From positions 930,001 through 994,000 of the forward strand of contig QANY01006224.1 of the NCBI GenBank assembly GCA_003255025.1: a stretch of DNA of 64,000 bases. The letters run 5' to 3'. Source of the DNA: Datisca glomerata (taxonomy: Eukaryota; Streptophyta; Magnoliopsida; Cucurbitales; Datiscaceae). This document shows positions 37,601-49,500 of this stretch, piece by piece (position 1 is the stretch's first letter; every line of letters begins with the position of its first letter). The position numbers and the translations under genes are program-made. The notes under the pieces are model-generated. The model made no database searches. It worked only from the letters and a program-made list of their open reading frames with translations, and was not told the DNA's origin.

Positions 37601-37904
37601 CCACAGGAGAACTCAATTGTTTAACAAGGCAATGAATAAGCTAAGAAGAGCAAAACACTACATTAACGTCATAAATAGAATAATCAAATGCAACACAAAT
37701 CCTTCCAAAAGCATTAGTTGTATAATTAGTCAAGCCAGTCAAGTGATGAAAAGTAGATTGAGCAATTCCATGAAAGTGCTTTAACTTGACTCTAGTTTGA
37801 ATAAAAGCACATATACTCAATTGAAAATCTCTACACAACCTCCTCACGTCATAATGTTTCCTAGGTTTGTTAAAACCCCTCACATTCCATGCAGCAATAT
37901 TCAT
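34650..37904 (-). pseudogene. LINE ORF2 (endonuclease-reverse transcriptase), broken
   Basis: It starts at MNIAAWNVRGFNKPRKH (37904), the usual N-terminus of the plant LINE apurinic-type endonuclease. Endonuclease landmarks follow: GDFNAIL near 37470-37490 and SDHSPGVV near 37215-37231, with the catalytic Asp/His present. Reverse transcriptase blocks: DGFSASYFKKSW (~36500), FRPISCCNLVYKCITKMIA (~36300), LNQTAYI, RQGDP (~35960) and the catalytic FVDDLLVF at 35818-35829. A WKGC...GRLGI segment at 35227-35430 and a zinc-knuckle-like end (~34700) complete it. At least ten frame breaks or stops make it inactive. Confidence 0.8.
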
Positions 37905-37924
37905 TAATGAGATAAAGAAGAGGA

Positions 37925-38460
37925 TGGTGAAGCATTTACCAAAGTACCACCATAGGGTTTTAGCTTTGCAGCTAATTTCCTTTGCCTTTGTTTTTGCCTT
38001 GCAGTGAACGGTCCACTAGAAGGAATGGTTGAATTAGTCTTGGCAATTACCGTATCTTCTTCGACTTTTCAATGTTCAATGGAGTAGAATTTTTTCAACT
38101 ATAGCTATTGTATCCCATCTTGGTAAAATAGTCGGTTCACATTTATCAACTTGAGCAGCCTACTCAGAAGTAGAACATGGTTCAAGGTTAATAAGAATTT
38201 CATCATCTCCAAGGGTTTTTGGGAGATAGATGGAAGTATCCTCACCGATATTCTCCTTACCCTTCCTAGACACTTGAACCCATTCATGCTTAGGTTTCCT
38301 CTGGACAACCTGTTTCTTGACTTCCTGCTTCTTCTCTTCCACTTTAATGCTACAATCATGGTCAAAATTTTTGCATGAAGAACATCTCTTTGGAATACTC
38401 AAGTACTCCACCTCTATTATAGCCTCATCTACTCCACAAGAAGATATATCAAACTCTAAA
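37925..38460 (-). pseudogene. LINE ORF1 C-terminal part
   Basis: The reading on the minus strand includes EVEYLSIPKRCSSCKNFDHD, resembling the plant LINE ORF1 pattern in which a short zinc-knuckle-like Cys/His motif follows a conserved 'VEY...P..C' segment. After it comes a Lys/Glu-rich stretch (EEKKQEVKKQ). The last Cys spacing departs from a perfect CCHC. The N-terminal RNA-binding domain is missing. ORF2 starts just downstream at 37904. Confidence 0.6.
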
Positions 38461-40068
38461 GTTGTTTCATATTTGTAACACTTTAAAAATTACTCTCGAA
38501 TGAATTTTAAATTTTCATAAATTAAAATAATTTTTATATTAAATAATCAATCATATTTTAAAATAATTTATGTCGACTCAAATTTTATTTATAAAATATA
38601 TTTTAATCATCGCTCTCCATGGTAAAACACGTTGAGGAAACAAATTAAATTATTACAGGCCGGTGGCGGTGAAATGTGTAACTCAACCCGATGTGAAGAC
38701 TGACCCCCCACTAGTTGATTATCAGCGGATGGGAAAAAGATATTCTCATTACATTTAATAAAACTTTTGAAATGGCATCTTCTTGATTTCTAGTCGCATA
38801 AACCGACTAAATACAAGATAGAAAATTATCTTCGACAAAAGTAAAAAGATGCTTTGAATCATGCTGAATTTCTAGATTGTCTTTTTGTGAATGTGAGTTT
38901 TCGCTTCTTCCATTTGAAGGCTGTGTTGAATATGTCTGAAGGCACAACTGCTTGTAGAATTCTGGATCAAATTGATATCTAATTAAATTTGTATCAAGGT
39001 TTCTAAAACATTAAAGTTTTATCTGACTTTTAAAAATGTTCAAATTTCATAATCTTAATATACCATAAATACCCTTTATTATATATAATAACTATAAAAA
39101 GATTTCAAAATCAATAATTTATTAATAACCTATCTAACAAAAAAATTTCTCCATTATTTAAATTCGAAATAAAATATATCTCTCTTAAATTAAAACAATC
39201 CCCCAAATCCTTATATTTCCCTAAACTTGCTAAAAAGAAAATACGAACATGGCAGTACCAACATAAGCCAAGCAAACTGACGACGAAGACAAGGGGAAGA
39301 CGAAGTGCATAAGCTTCTGTCGCCGTCATTCAATGTTGTTCGATTCCACCTGCACCATATTTCATCTCCAATAGCTTGCTCGCAATTCGTTCATCGAAGA
39401 CAATTCAGAACTTCAAATGTTGCAATCTGAATGCAATATTAGACAGAGAAAGAGGTACTATCAATGAATCACAAATATTTTTTCATTTCTATCTACATGA
39501 ATATAATTGATTGATTTTTATGTTATTATGCCATGATTTGGTACCTCAAATTTTGAAACCCTAAATTTTGATTTGGATTGTTGAACACTTAAAAACAAAT
39601 AGGTGGAGATGTGTACAAACGTGTATGAAAAAATAGATATCTACATAGCACTCTTATTTACATTTTAGTTTCTGGTTTTACATTTTTTTTCAATTTAGTT
39701 GTGCTTAAACAAAACAACAAACTAGCAAATCTTCAAAAAAGAAATCATAATTAGAAATAGAGATCACTGTGTAATCTCTGGGTAAATAGATGTGCTAAGG
39801 CAGTCTCCGTGTAATTAGATAATACTCCATGAAATGGTTTGTTGTCTAACTGATAATATTATCTACGTGATTGATAAATTATTTGTTAATATAAAAATAC
39901 ATGTAAAGACAATCTCCGCATTAGTACCAATTAACACAAATCAGTATCAGAGCAGCGAATAAATGCTAACACACATTGTTTATATCAATATGACCAATTA
40001 GAAATATACTATCAATCACTGTAGTTACACAAATATTAACTTTACTTAATAAAAACAATATTTAGATA
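38461..40068. other. Intergenic, no supported gene
   Basis: AT-rich. A more GC-balanced patch at 39240-39420 has a 72-codon minus frame (39111-39329) without recognisable domain; not called as a gene. Confidence 0.5.
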
Positions 40069-40076
40069 GGTATTAA
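40069..40076 (+). repeat. Target-site duplication, left (hAT MITE)
   Basis: ggtattaa, identical to 40472-40479. Confidence 0.85.
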
Positions 40077-40471
40077 TAGGGGTGTTCAAAACTGAACCGA
40101 ACTGAAAATGATCGGTATGGTTGGTTCTTTATGTATGTTCGGTTTGGTTCGGGAAAATCGCCGAACCAAAGTTTTGGTTCGGTTTGGAATTTGTTGGTTT
40201 TCGAATCGAACCGAACCGAAACTTCAAATTTATATGATTTTTATTATTTTTTATATATAATTTCTTATAAAACCAAACCAAAGTAAAACTTTAATTTTAT
40301 ATTTGTTTTTTCAATAATATCATTAAAAATCATTTAAAAAATTATTTTTAATTAATAATATCGAACCAAACTCACGGTTTGGTTCGGTTCGATTTTGTCG
40401 CCAAACCAAAGTTTCGGATCGGCTCGATTTTTCGTCAAAAAAATGACCGAATTGAACCGTGAATACCCCTA
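40077..40471. mobile_element. Non-autonomous hAT element (MITE), 395 bp, with 8-bp target duplication
   Basis: The termini are taggggtgttc (40077) and gaataccccta (ending 40471), inverted repeats with one mismatch. The flanks are identical 8-mers, ggtattaa, at 40069-40076 and 40472-40479. An 8-bp duplication with TAGGGGTG-type ends is the hAT hallmark. The interior is built of many aaccgaacc / ggttcggtt palindromic motifs (for example 40141-40215 and 40365-40400) around an AT-rich core, with no coding capacity. Exact flanks imply a fairly recent insertion. Confidence 0.9.
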
Positions 40472-40479
40472 GGTATTAA
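40472..40479 (+). repeat. Target-site duplication, right (hAT MITE)
   Basis: ggtattaa, identical to 40069-40076. Confidence 0.85.
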
Positions 40480-42109
40480 ACATTCTGAATCTCTGTGAAA
40501 CTTGTATTTTTGCTTTATAATTTTTATAATAAAATTAACTTATTTGCAAGTAAATATGTATTGCTATTTACATCAACATTTATCTCATTTTTTATCTTTG
40601 TAAATAGGCATCTATCTAGCAATCGAATATTATATGTTGTAAACATAATAGAATTAAACCAATTGACGATTTTGAATAGCGAGGGTGAACAAAAAACCAA
40701 CACGAAGAAGATAATCATCCTTCATTGAAGCGAGGATCCAAATTTGGTGTAACTGTTTTCAATTATGGATTTGGAGGAAATGTTGTTTTCAATTTAAATC
40801 ATTCTGTGTATGTATTAGTTCGAGTCTATAATTTTTTGTCTGACCAAAATTGTTTTCTTAATGTAACATGATCTTTTTATTAGATAAAATTATTCTATTA
40901 TGAATATTTATTTACAGTAAACAATTGGTTGGTGTAATTGATGCACAATATCTCTCCGTATATTATTTATGGTATATAATATTTCTGTCTATCCTGAAAG
41001 TGATTCTTAATTTTCGGTCAACCATTTTACAGATCCAAATTTTAACAAAATTTTAAAACCTAAAACCTAAACTTTAAAAATAATTTGAAAATCTACTTTA
41101 AAAATATAGGGTATTGAAATCTACTTTAAAATATTAATTAAAAATTATTAAAAAATAACAAAAGAAGTTGAATAGGAAAACGTCTTCTCAACATCTTTAC
41201 AGCCAACGTTTTCCCTTAAATCAGGAGATATATACCTGTTTCAATTCAAAAATAAATCTTAAAAAATACAAATATTATTATCATTAAAACGGAAAGTAAA
41301 AAAAATTAACATCAATTTCAAATAAGTGGTAAATGAGTCTAAGAAAAAATGATTTTAAATTATAATAGTTAAAACTGACAGAAATCTAACTAATTAAAAA
41401 GCATCATAAAAATTTAATAGGAACTGTAATAATTGCTATTTGCTGTAATTTTTATGTTTCTAAATAGTAGTCATGGTCCGTATCTTGTCGCGATTATGAT
41501 GTTATAAAAAGCGAGTAACAAACATTAAGTAAAGATCACGGGTGTCGCATTCGTGACTTTTTTTCAAGTTCTAACCAAAATGATATACATCAACTTTCTT
41601 TTTAATTTGTGAAAGTCATTTAATAACAGCTTTAATATTTTTTTAAATTTTGACACATTCCAATTTTAAATATTTGACAAGAAAAATATATTTTAAAATT
41701 TTTTATTTAAATTTAGAAAAATTAATATTTAAATCATTAGCATAGTAAAAGAAAATGTACATGTGTCTATGTATATATTTATAATTTCACCAATATTACT
41801 TTAAGAGTTAATTATTTCATAAGAAAACAAATTGGATGAATATTAGTTAAAAGTTATAAATTGATTTTCAAACAAAAAACATATATTATTAATTATAAAG
41901 TCTATTTCAGTAAATAACAAAAAAGATTTAGAGTCTCACGTTTTTCAATTTATTAAGTACTTGGGCATTCATTATATGGGAAATTCTACAGTAAATTAAC
42001 TATACTGTACATAAGTTAATATAAGCCCTTGATCATATGAGCCTTCATAAGATTACCTAAAGGTGGTCTCCCTACAATGGGCATAGACTCTCAATAAGCG
42101 TGAACGGGT
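40480..42109. other. Intergenic, nothing recognised
   Basis: AT-rich; a few short frames without domain features. Confidence 0.5.
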
Positions 42110-42310
42110 TTTACTTAGAAGATCAAGTAAATACTTTCTAAATGTTTCTGAGCAGATCCTACTTACAAAATCTTTCAAGTGATTTAGAATGGATTTCACT
42201 TGGAAGATCAAAGCAATATTTTTGAGTGTTTCTGAGCGAAATCTATTTAGAGAATCTTTCAAAATGATTTAGAATGGATTCACTTACAAGATCGAAGTAA
42301 ATATTTTTTA
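42110..42310. repeat. Short tandem repeat, ~85-90 bp unit, about 2.5 copies
   Basis: Repeated blocks: cacttggaagatcaaagcaa / acttagaagatcaagtaaat / cacttacaagatcgaagtaa, each followed by tttctgagc or a decayed form, then aatctttcaa and gatttagaatggatt. Confidence 0.7.
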
Positions 42311-42599
42311 AATCATTTTAACAATTTTTACCTAGAAATCCCTTCGTACTAAAAAAAAGGACTCTAAATGGAAGAGTATGGGCTATAAAACACTCTAGGA
42401 ATATATTTCTTGAAAGGGGCAAGTGAATTCTGAAAGAGATTTTTAGGGGAAGAAATTCACAAGTACAAACAAACGGATTCTAAATTAAATAACTTAATTA
42501 GAAGAGTTGAGAACAATAATGTGAAGGAAAATGATATTTCATTGAAAGGAAATCACAAGAAAAGCAAAGGTACTAAAAATGAATTACAAAGATTACCGA

Positions 42600-44258
42600 A
42601 AAAGTAGAGTTCATTCATTTTCTCCTAGAGGTCAACAGTTAGGGCAACAGATAAAAATTCAGTAGGGGCTTCGACGGGAGGAAGTTCAGGGATAGTGGGA
42701 GGAGTTGGAGGTTCTTTTGTAAGAATTCTCCGAGGTGGAGTCTAGCGCATGGCAGCTTGATAGCCCAAGCTGTAGATTTCATCTTCAGCTAAGTCAAACT
42801 CAGCTTGGTAAAACTTCTCTACATACAGCTCCTTCTCTTTCAGAGTGATATACTTCCCCACTTAAGCATTCTTGAAGTAAGCGGGAAAGCATTTGAAAGA
42901 ATAAGAGGAAAATGAAAGTAAAGACAAGGGAGAGTATGTTACCTTAATAAGGTCATGGATCATAGTATACTGAAGAGCCCAAATCTCCATCTGTTTAAGA
43001 ACGGAAGAATCTCGTTCAGAATAAATTCCACACACTAGAATGTGAGATGCAAGCGGATCCTCCAGGAAGTTGAATGAAGTAGGGATTTGAGGAGTCTCCT
43101 AGAATAACCTCAGGCGCCAGGGAGAAGCATCTCCCGTCACTCCCTCGATAATGGAAGGAGTCCTCCCAGCCGGGGTAGAAGAAGGAGGACTCGAAGCAAC
43201 CATATGAATTATAATAACCACCGGACGAGGAGTATGGGATGATGACAGAGAATAGAATGGGATTACCTCTTGGTTAATGGGAGGAACAGAGTGGGAGGAT
43301 GATGGTTCTGTTCGCTGACCATTGCTCGAAGCCTCTTCATCCTTTGAAAATGGTTTATCAAAGTAGTCCCGCTATCCACAGAATCACCTAAAGAAGAACC
43401 TTCTTCAGCAGTAGCTTCTTTAGGACGATGAAGCAATGAAAAAGTGAGGAAGAGAGATTGCAGTGAGAATGGCTTGGACCGGTTCAAAGACAACCCTCCT
43501 TGCGGGGTCCAAAAGTTCCAATCATGGATTGGCGCATGATAGGAAGTGGTAACACAGGTGATATTCTCCTTTGACAAGTAAGGTTTCTTGTTGCTCCGTT
43601 TATCTGTAAAAAAAATAGAAATTAGTTATGAAATGTATAACGGCAAAAAGGAAAAAGAAAAAAAAAAGAGGGGAAGAACAGGGCTCATGCAAGGATACTT
43701 GCTGAAAGTTTCCTAGCTCTGAGGTACTATCCAACGACCATTACCACCCCATCCTCCCCAAACCATCAGAACATCTCTATCACATCATTTATCACATTTT
43801 TGGAGGTTTTTTATTAACCCTCTCCTTTTGTCACTCATGGGGAAAACACAGTGGTTTCCCCCGCTTGACTTCACCATATAGGTCATCCTAAATTCTAAAA
43901 ACCCAAAGTTTACATCAAAAAGCCTATTCATCGACTCAAAGCAAAGTAAAATCCTATAGGTGTTTGGGGTGAACTGAGATGGCACAAGGTTGTAGTGGTT
44001 AAAGAATTTCTATAATAAAGGTGACATTGGAAACCTAAATCCAAGGGATATACACATTAGATGAAATGCGATTTCTGCGGGAGGTCTACGGGAAAAATCT
44101 ATTGAGTTGTTTTCACCTAAGGTGTAATGGACACTACTCGGGAACGCATGAGTGTAAGCCCTCATGAACTCATTAAGTTCATTAGCATTTCTCACTCTCA
44201 AGATGGAGGGAGAGAAAATAGACCCGGACATGACTGTACACAGAAGAGTCAAAAAGAG
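42600..44258 (-). pseudogene. Degraded 'putative plant transposon protein' gene (Transposase_28-like)
   Basis: On the minus strand, 44252-44010 reads NANELNEFMRAYTHAFPSSV, then a segment with PPAEIAFHLMCISLGFRFPM. The next stretch (43985-43785) continues PSQFTPNTYRILLCFESMNR. This matches the pattern of a domain seen in plant transposon-associated proteins (Pfam 'putative gypsy type transposase', Transposase_28), where a polar start is followed by a hydrophobic 'F...LGLRFPL' and 'P.QL.PN.W' block. Further frames at 43577-43263 (polar, Ser-rich) and 42850-42600 (KYITLKEKELYVEKFYQAEF) may be later exons: a GT after DLIK at ~42943 looks like a donor. Stops and gaps prevent a complete model. Function of this protein family is unknown. 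No LTRs were matched to it. Confidence 0.4.
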
Positions 44259-44469
44259 AAGAATAAAGACTTACGAAGAAGAAGATTAAAGAAAGCGTGA
44301 TGGTGAAATAGAAGAGGAACCAGAGCTTTTAAAGGCGTGAACGTAATGAAATATTAAAACAGAATTTGAAAAGGTGCGACCCATGAATAATGGATGTGAG
44401 CAACGTCAGTGCGCATAATGAGACATCCGTATTCAGAGATGTTACAACATCGTCTCCTGGTCACTTCAC

Positions 44470-44945
44470 ACCTAGATTCTTAACAAACCCCGAAGAAGGC
44501 AAACTGTCAAAATGGACGCAAGTAAGTTCAAATTAATTGAACATAATATGAAAGGGCTAGCACGTGTTCAACAGAGCACATGCAATTTATGACAGAGTTC
44601 CCTCTACTTTAATCACTCAAGTCCTTATGAAAGGTGAGTGAATGGGCAAGGCGTGAAAGAAATGATTGCAGTAAATATGGGTCCCCATTTTACAGAAGCT
44701 TAATAAGACCTCGGCGAAAACAAACCGCTGAAATGGATGCATAAAGAGGCGCGACTGTTGGTTAGAAGATGAAGGGATCATGACTGTGTTGAATGAAGCA
44801 CGTGCATCACACAACTTTACTCTCGCCAACAACACGAGCTTCTAGAAAGAGTAGGGAAATGGATAAAGTGTGAAAAGAAATCATGATTGTGTCATTACAC
44901 AACAGATGTGGGCCTATGTTTTTCAAAAACTTAATATTATGATGG
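44470..44945. repeat. Diverged ~240-bp tandem duplication
   Basis: Two long units (about 44470-44712 and 44713-44945) share blocks such as caaact/accgctgaaatggatgca, gcacgtg, and (a)tgattg...aacatatgggtcc-type sequence ending in an agcttaat / acttaat. Identity is moderate. No coding signal. Confidence 0.5.
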
Positions 44946-45159
44946 ACGTTTTGTTAATGCTGTTGAACGGGAAGTAATCCAACACAACTGCCATGTCATA
45001 AAGAAGGGAATCTCAAAGCCAATCAGAGAAGGGGAAACGGATTGCTGACATGACAACTGAGAGCAGTAGAGCGTAACTGTCATATATGATCTGTTTAGAC
45101 TAATATTTAATGACTAAGTCAAAGAGGAATACTCATTTATCCCCTTTTGGTTGTAAATA

Positions 45160-45310
45160 GATTAGGTGTATCAAATTTTGTATAACAAATTTTGAGCCTA
45201 TAAAAAGAGGCTTGTGTAACACCAAATATTAATTCTGAATGAGAAATCACAAACACAATGGTTAATTCTCTTTCTCTCTCACATTTACCTTCATTTTTTT
45301 AAATTGTAAA
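45160..45310 (+). promoter_or_regulatory. LTR-like promoter segment
   Basis: gagcctataaaaagaggctt has a TATA box followed by a CT-rich tract (ttctctttctctctcac), resembling a retrotransposon LTR promoter on the plus strand. No partner LTR or primer site was identified, so ownership is unclear. Confidence 0.35.
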
Positions 45311-45635
45311 ATTTCATTTACACTATATTGGAACAAAATAGAAAGAACAAGAATCATGATGACTAAATTAAAACTACAAATGGCTAGATTAAAATGAAAC
45401 TAAAACTGCAATTATTGTAGAGTCTTTAAATCTTGATCCTCTCTCACACACATTTCTATAACATAACTTGTGATCATATAAAGAGTTAAGCTATTACCAG
45501 AAAGATTGATAAAAGCAACATAAAGACTTGTTATTTTCATTATTATTGTTGTTGTTACTGTTCAAATGAACACTCTCATTAATCAAGAAGGGAAAAATTT
45601 ACCTATACAATTAACAAGAGTAAAAAAATGTAACT

Positions 45636-45918
45636 TGTAAAGGAAGAAAGAATGAAGGAGTAACTAACTCCATCAATGGAAACAACTTCTATAACAGTAA
45701 AGAAAGTTAGAGGAGTTAGCCTACTCTAAAAGCAAGCTAAGCTCGAAGACCACAAGTGGCTGAACATTAATTGTGCCTATGATTTCTTCATTATACTTTT
45801 TTTATTAAGTGTACAAATACTAAGTCATGAGCATATTACTTGTAATCGAATGCTTAGACAATAAATACAATTATGAAGTTAATACACTGCATCAAAAACT
45901 CTTTCAAGAACTCTTCCA
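45636..45918 (+). repeat. 5' LTR of copia 1
   Basis: Begins tgtaaaggaa and ends ctcttcca just before the primer site. It shares agaatgaaggagtaactaac, gttagaggagttagcctact and acttgtaatcgaatgc with the 3' LTR. Confidence 0.8.
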
Positions 45919-45954
45919 TGATAGTAGAGCCAACCTAATGACAAACGTTCATGG

Positions 45955-46900
45955 CTGATCCTACAAACAAAGGTGACAAAAATAATGGAGGTAGCAGCAG
46001 CACCACGGGTCTAAGCAATGTGTTCACTAACACAGTAAGTAGCTCACTTTCTATGAGGCTCAAGAGAAATAACTACATCTTATGAAAATCACAAGTTCTT
46101 CCAGCCTAGATAGGTTACATATTAGATTATGTAGGCACTGGTGTAACAACCAATCATGCAAGAAATAATGAATCATATAAAGTTAATCCAGAATATACTT
46201 CTTGGATCTGAAAAGACCAATTCTTGTTGAATTGGCTTAGATCTTCAATGAGTGAGAGTATTTTTGGTAGTATCACACAGTATAACAGTGCACATGAAGT
46301 TTGGGGATCCCTAGAGAGGAACTTTGCTAGTCAATCAAGGGCAAAACTAATGCAAATAAAAAGTTCCATACAGAACTGTACAACAGAGTGATCAATCAAT
46401 TACATATTATTGTGATATGGTAAGAAGGACTACTGATAACCTTGCCTCTACACGACAACTAGTGAGTGATCAAGATATGGTAATGTACATCATGAATGGG
46501 ATAGGCCCTGAATTTGATCTTGTAGTAGTAAATATGACATCAAAATGTAAGGAATTGTCAGTTAAGGAGGTTCAATCTTTAATCATTTTTCATGAAAGTA
46601 GGGTTGAAAGAATGACTATAGAAAGATAACTAAGCATGAAACTAAGTACAAGCATGGTTATGAGCAATTATAACAAAGATTCATGCCAAGATTCAATGAA
46701 AAGAATGAACAGAATCAGTGATAACCAAGAAGATGAGGTAAGTTTCATCGTAAGAAAGGAGGAGGTAGGTCAGGTGGTAGAAATAACAAGACATATGTCA
46801 AGTGTGCAGTAATCCAGGTCATTCAAGAGCCATTTGTTTTTACAGATGTGAGAAAAGGAACTCAAGCAATACATGTTTTACCAATGGAGGTTAATCTAAC
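45955..46900 (+). pseudogene. Gag of copia 1
   Basis: The frame starts near MADPTNKGDKNNGG. The N-terminal NNY.(W)KSQV block carries TGA (46083-46085) where copia 2 has TGG. Next come KDQFLLNWLRSSMSE and a stretch ending in LVSDQDMVMYIMNGIGPEFD (46417-46629 is open). A complete nucleic-acid-binding knuckle, CX2CX4HX4C (CQVCSNPGHSRAIC), lies at 46796-46837. Gag would form the virus-like particle. Several stops and shifts (for example around 46390) inactivate it. Confidence 0.7.
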
Positions 46901-46959
46901 TCAGGGGAAATTTTTAGGCATCCTTTAGTAGCTTCCTTCACATCATCTGAGGCTATTCT

Positions 46960-49500
46960 TGACTTGGATTGGTATGCAGATTCAGCTGCCACAAATCATG
47001 TTACATCATACCTATCAAACCTAAACATGGCTTAAGAATAAAGAGGTATGGAGACTCTTGCAGCGGGAAATGGTAAGGAACTTACTATTACTCATGTTGG
47101 TTATGCATATTTACCTTCAAACAACTATCTATTAAAACTAAACTGTCTTCTTAGAGTTCCGAAAATAAAGAAAATCCTAATAAGTATTTCTAAGATTATA
47201 CATGACAATGATATTTTTGTTGAATTTAACTGCGATAAATGTTTTGTAAAAGACAAGGAAAACAGGACAATTCTACTGCAATGGACACTTAAAGATGGGC
47301 TATACTTCTTGACTTATCCTGGAGTGGAAAATCCAAAAGCCTTCAACTATAGTGCTCAATCCATGCACACAAATTTCTCTTCTATTGCTAAATCTACTAA
47401 ATTTTATACTGAGTCAATTAAGGATAGAAGTTTGTTTTCTTATGTGTTCTTAAATTCTGGTGTCAATTGTAAAAATCCCAGGATGTTAGCTAGTAAATCT
47501 TATACAAAGAATTCTGATGTGTGCACAAATAGAGAGTCATTAGTTACTTACAGTTCTGATGTAAGTTTAAAATCAAATATCTTGATCAATAAAAGAACAT
47601 CTCTTTCTCTGAGTTAGAGTGCTCCCTTATGCACTTATTCTAGACATTCTAAAAAGAGTCACAATGAAGGAATGAACATTACCTCTTTATTAACCAATAA
47701 TATCAATAATGCTAACCTGCGGCATGAGAGACTGGGGTATCCAACAACCAAAATCATTAGCCAAGTCTTGAAAACCTCACATTCTATAACCAATATTGGC
47801 TTTGCATAGCATGTAAAAGAGTCAAACATCATCTTCTACCATATCCTACTTTCAAAACAGAAACCAGTAAACGTCTTGAGCTTATGCACACTAACCTATG
47901 GGCCCCCTCCCCAAAAGTGTCAAACAATGGGTATATGTACTACATTTTCTTTCTGGATAACTTCAGTAGGTTCTCCTAGGTATACCCCTTGAAAATAAAT
48001 TTTGAATCACTACAAACCTTCGTTATTTCCAAAAAGTGGTAGAAAAGCAACTTGAAATCCCAATAAAATGTGTTCAATCTGATTGGGGGTGAATTCAGAC
48101 CCTTTTATAAATGTCCTATAGTTTAATGGAGTCATTTTAAGACACATTTACCCTTATTCCCACCAATAGAATTGGAAAATAAAGAGAACAGACATATAAT
48201 TGAGACATCCTTAACCCTACTTGCACAAGCCCAAATGTCATTAAAATTTTGGCGGGAAGCTATCCAAACTTGAGTTAAGAAATACCTAATAAATAGACTT
48301 ACCTCTATCATACTTGGCAACTCAACTCTTTTTGAAAAGCTCTATCATAGACTACCAGATTACTCTTTCTTAGAAACCTTTGGATATGCTTGTTTTCCTT
48401 ATCCAATGCCATATAGCAAGCATAAAGTCAATTTCATTCTGATTTGTTTCTATTTTTAGGACAGTATACCATTCATAAAGGATATAAGTGTTTATATCAT
48501 TTGGGTAGACTTTATATCTGTAGAAATGTAGTTTTTGATGAGTGCTGGTATCCTTATATATCTATTTTTATACTTCAAACAAACACCAATCCAAACATAT
48601 GTCAAGTATGCCTCAAATCGTTAGCATTATCACTTCATCCCTTGACTTACCTCTAAATCCAGATCTTCACCAGGATCAAGTTAGTGGTACCATTGCAAGT
48701 ATCTTCGAATATGACCCTTCTTCTGAGCATGTTTCACATTCTGATCACAGTGATTCAATTATTATCACTAATGATCATGTTGTGTTACTAAATACTTACA
48801 ATATACCAAACTTCACCTTTATATTAAACCAACTTACTATTGAATTACCACCTCTGCCACTTTTACCTGCATAAAATAACCATGCTTAACCCAATACCAA
48901 ACGTGAAACCACCTCATTTCACTCTATTACAAGCAGATCCATAAGTGGAATAGCCCAACCCAAAGCCTACTACTCAACTAACATCATTTTCCCACAATTT
49001 GTCTTCCATCTAAACCAGCATTAGTAAGGCAAGCACTTACAGATCCTAACTAGCAACAGGCTATGAATGAGGAGTTTTTGGCACTTGTAAAAAACCATAC
49101 TTGGGACATGTACATCCAGTAGCTGGTGTGAATGTTAAAGGTAATAAGTGGGTGTTTAGTTGAAACTACATCCAGATGGAGGCATTCAAAAGTAAACAGC
49201 AAGATTGGTGGAAAAGGGCTCCATCAATCACCAGGGATATACTTCACAGAAACATTTCTTTGTAAAACAACTATTAGGACTATTTTACACATTGCATTAC
49301 ATTTTGGCTGGGATATAAGGCAATTGGATGTTAACAATGCATTTCTGAATGGTATGCTCACTGAAACAATTTTATGGTGCAACCAAAGGGTTTTACAAAT
49401 AATGCTTGGTCATGTCTATAAGATTAATGGTCTTATATGGTCTTAAACAGGCCCAATAGCCTAGTATGAGAAGCTGAAATATGTGCTTTTAGGTTAGGAC
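46960..49500 (+). pseudogene. Copia 1 pol: protease, integrase and RT N-terminal part
   Basis: The protease region keeps DLDWYADSAATNHV (46962-47003). A 189-codon open stretch (47048-47617) carries the segment between protease and integrase. The pre-integrase LRHERLGYP is at ~47720 and an integrase-like FSRFSWVYP-type piece near 47970, much decayed. The RT N-terminal half includes the open frame 49132-49446 with [15 protein letters not shown], where the RT catalytic Asp of 'QLDV.NAFL' is retained. Many stops occur between these. Confidence 0.7.

Larger units (their letters stand above)
34350..38460 (-). mobile_element. Degenerate L1-type LINE, 5'-truncated
   Basis: On the minus strand it carries the end of ORF1 with a cysteine motif, then ORF2 with endonuclease, reverse transcriptase and C-terminal region. 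All parts are in order but interrupted by stops and frameshifts. No ORF1 N-terminal domain is present, so it is 5'-truncated near 38460, typical of target-primed integration. The 3' side ends near 34350-34400 in A/T-rich sequence; a clean poly(A) tail and a target duplication were not found. It lies immediately beside the viral locus. Confidence 0.8.

Noticed and set aside
39111..39329. 72-codon minus-strand frame
   Set aside because: Hydrophobic start but no recognisable domain, no upstream signals, in AT-rich intergenic DNA.
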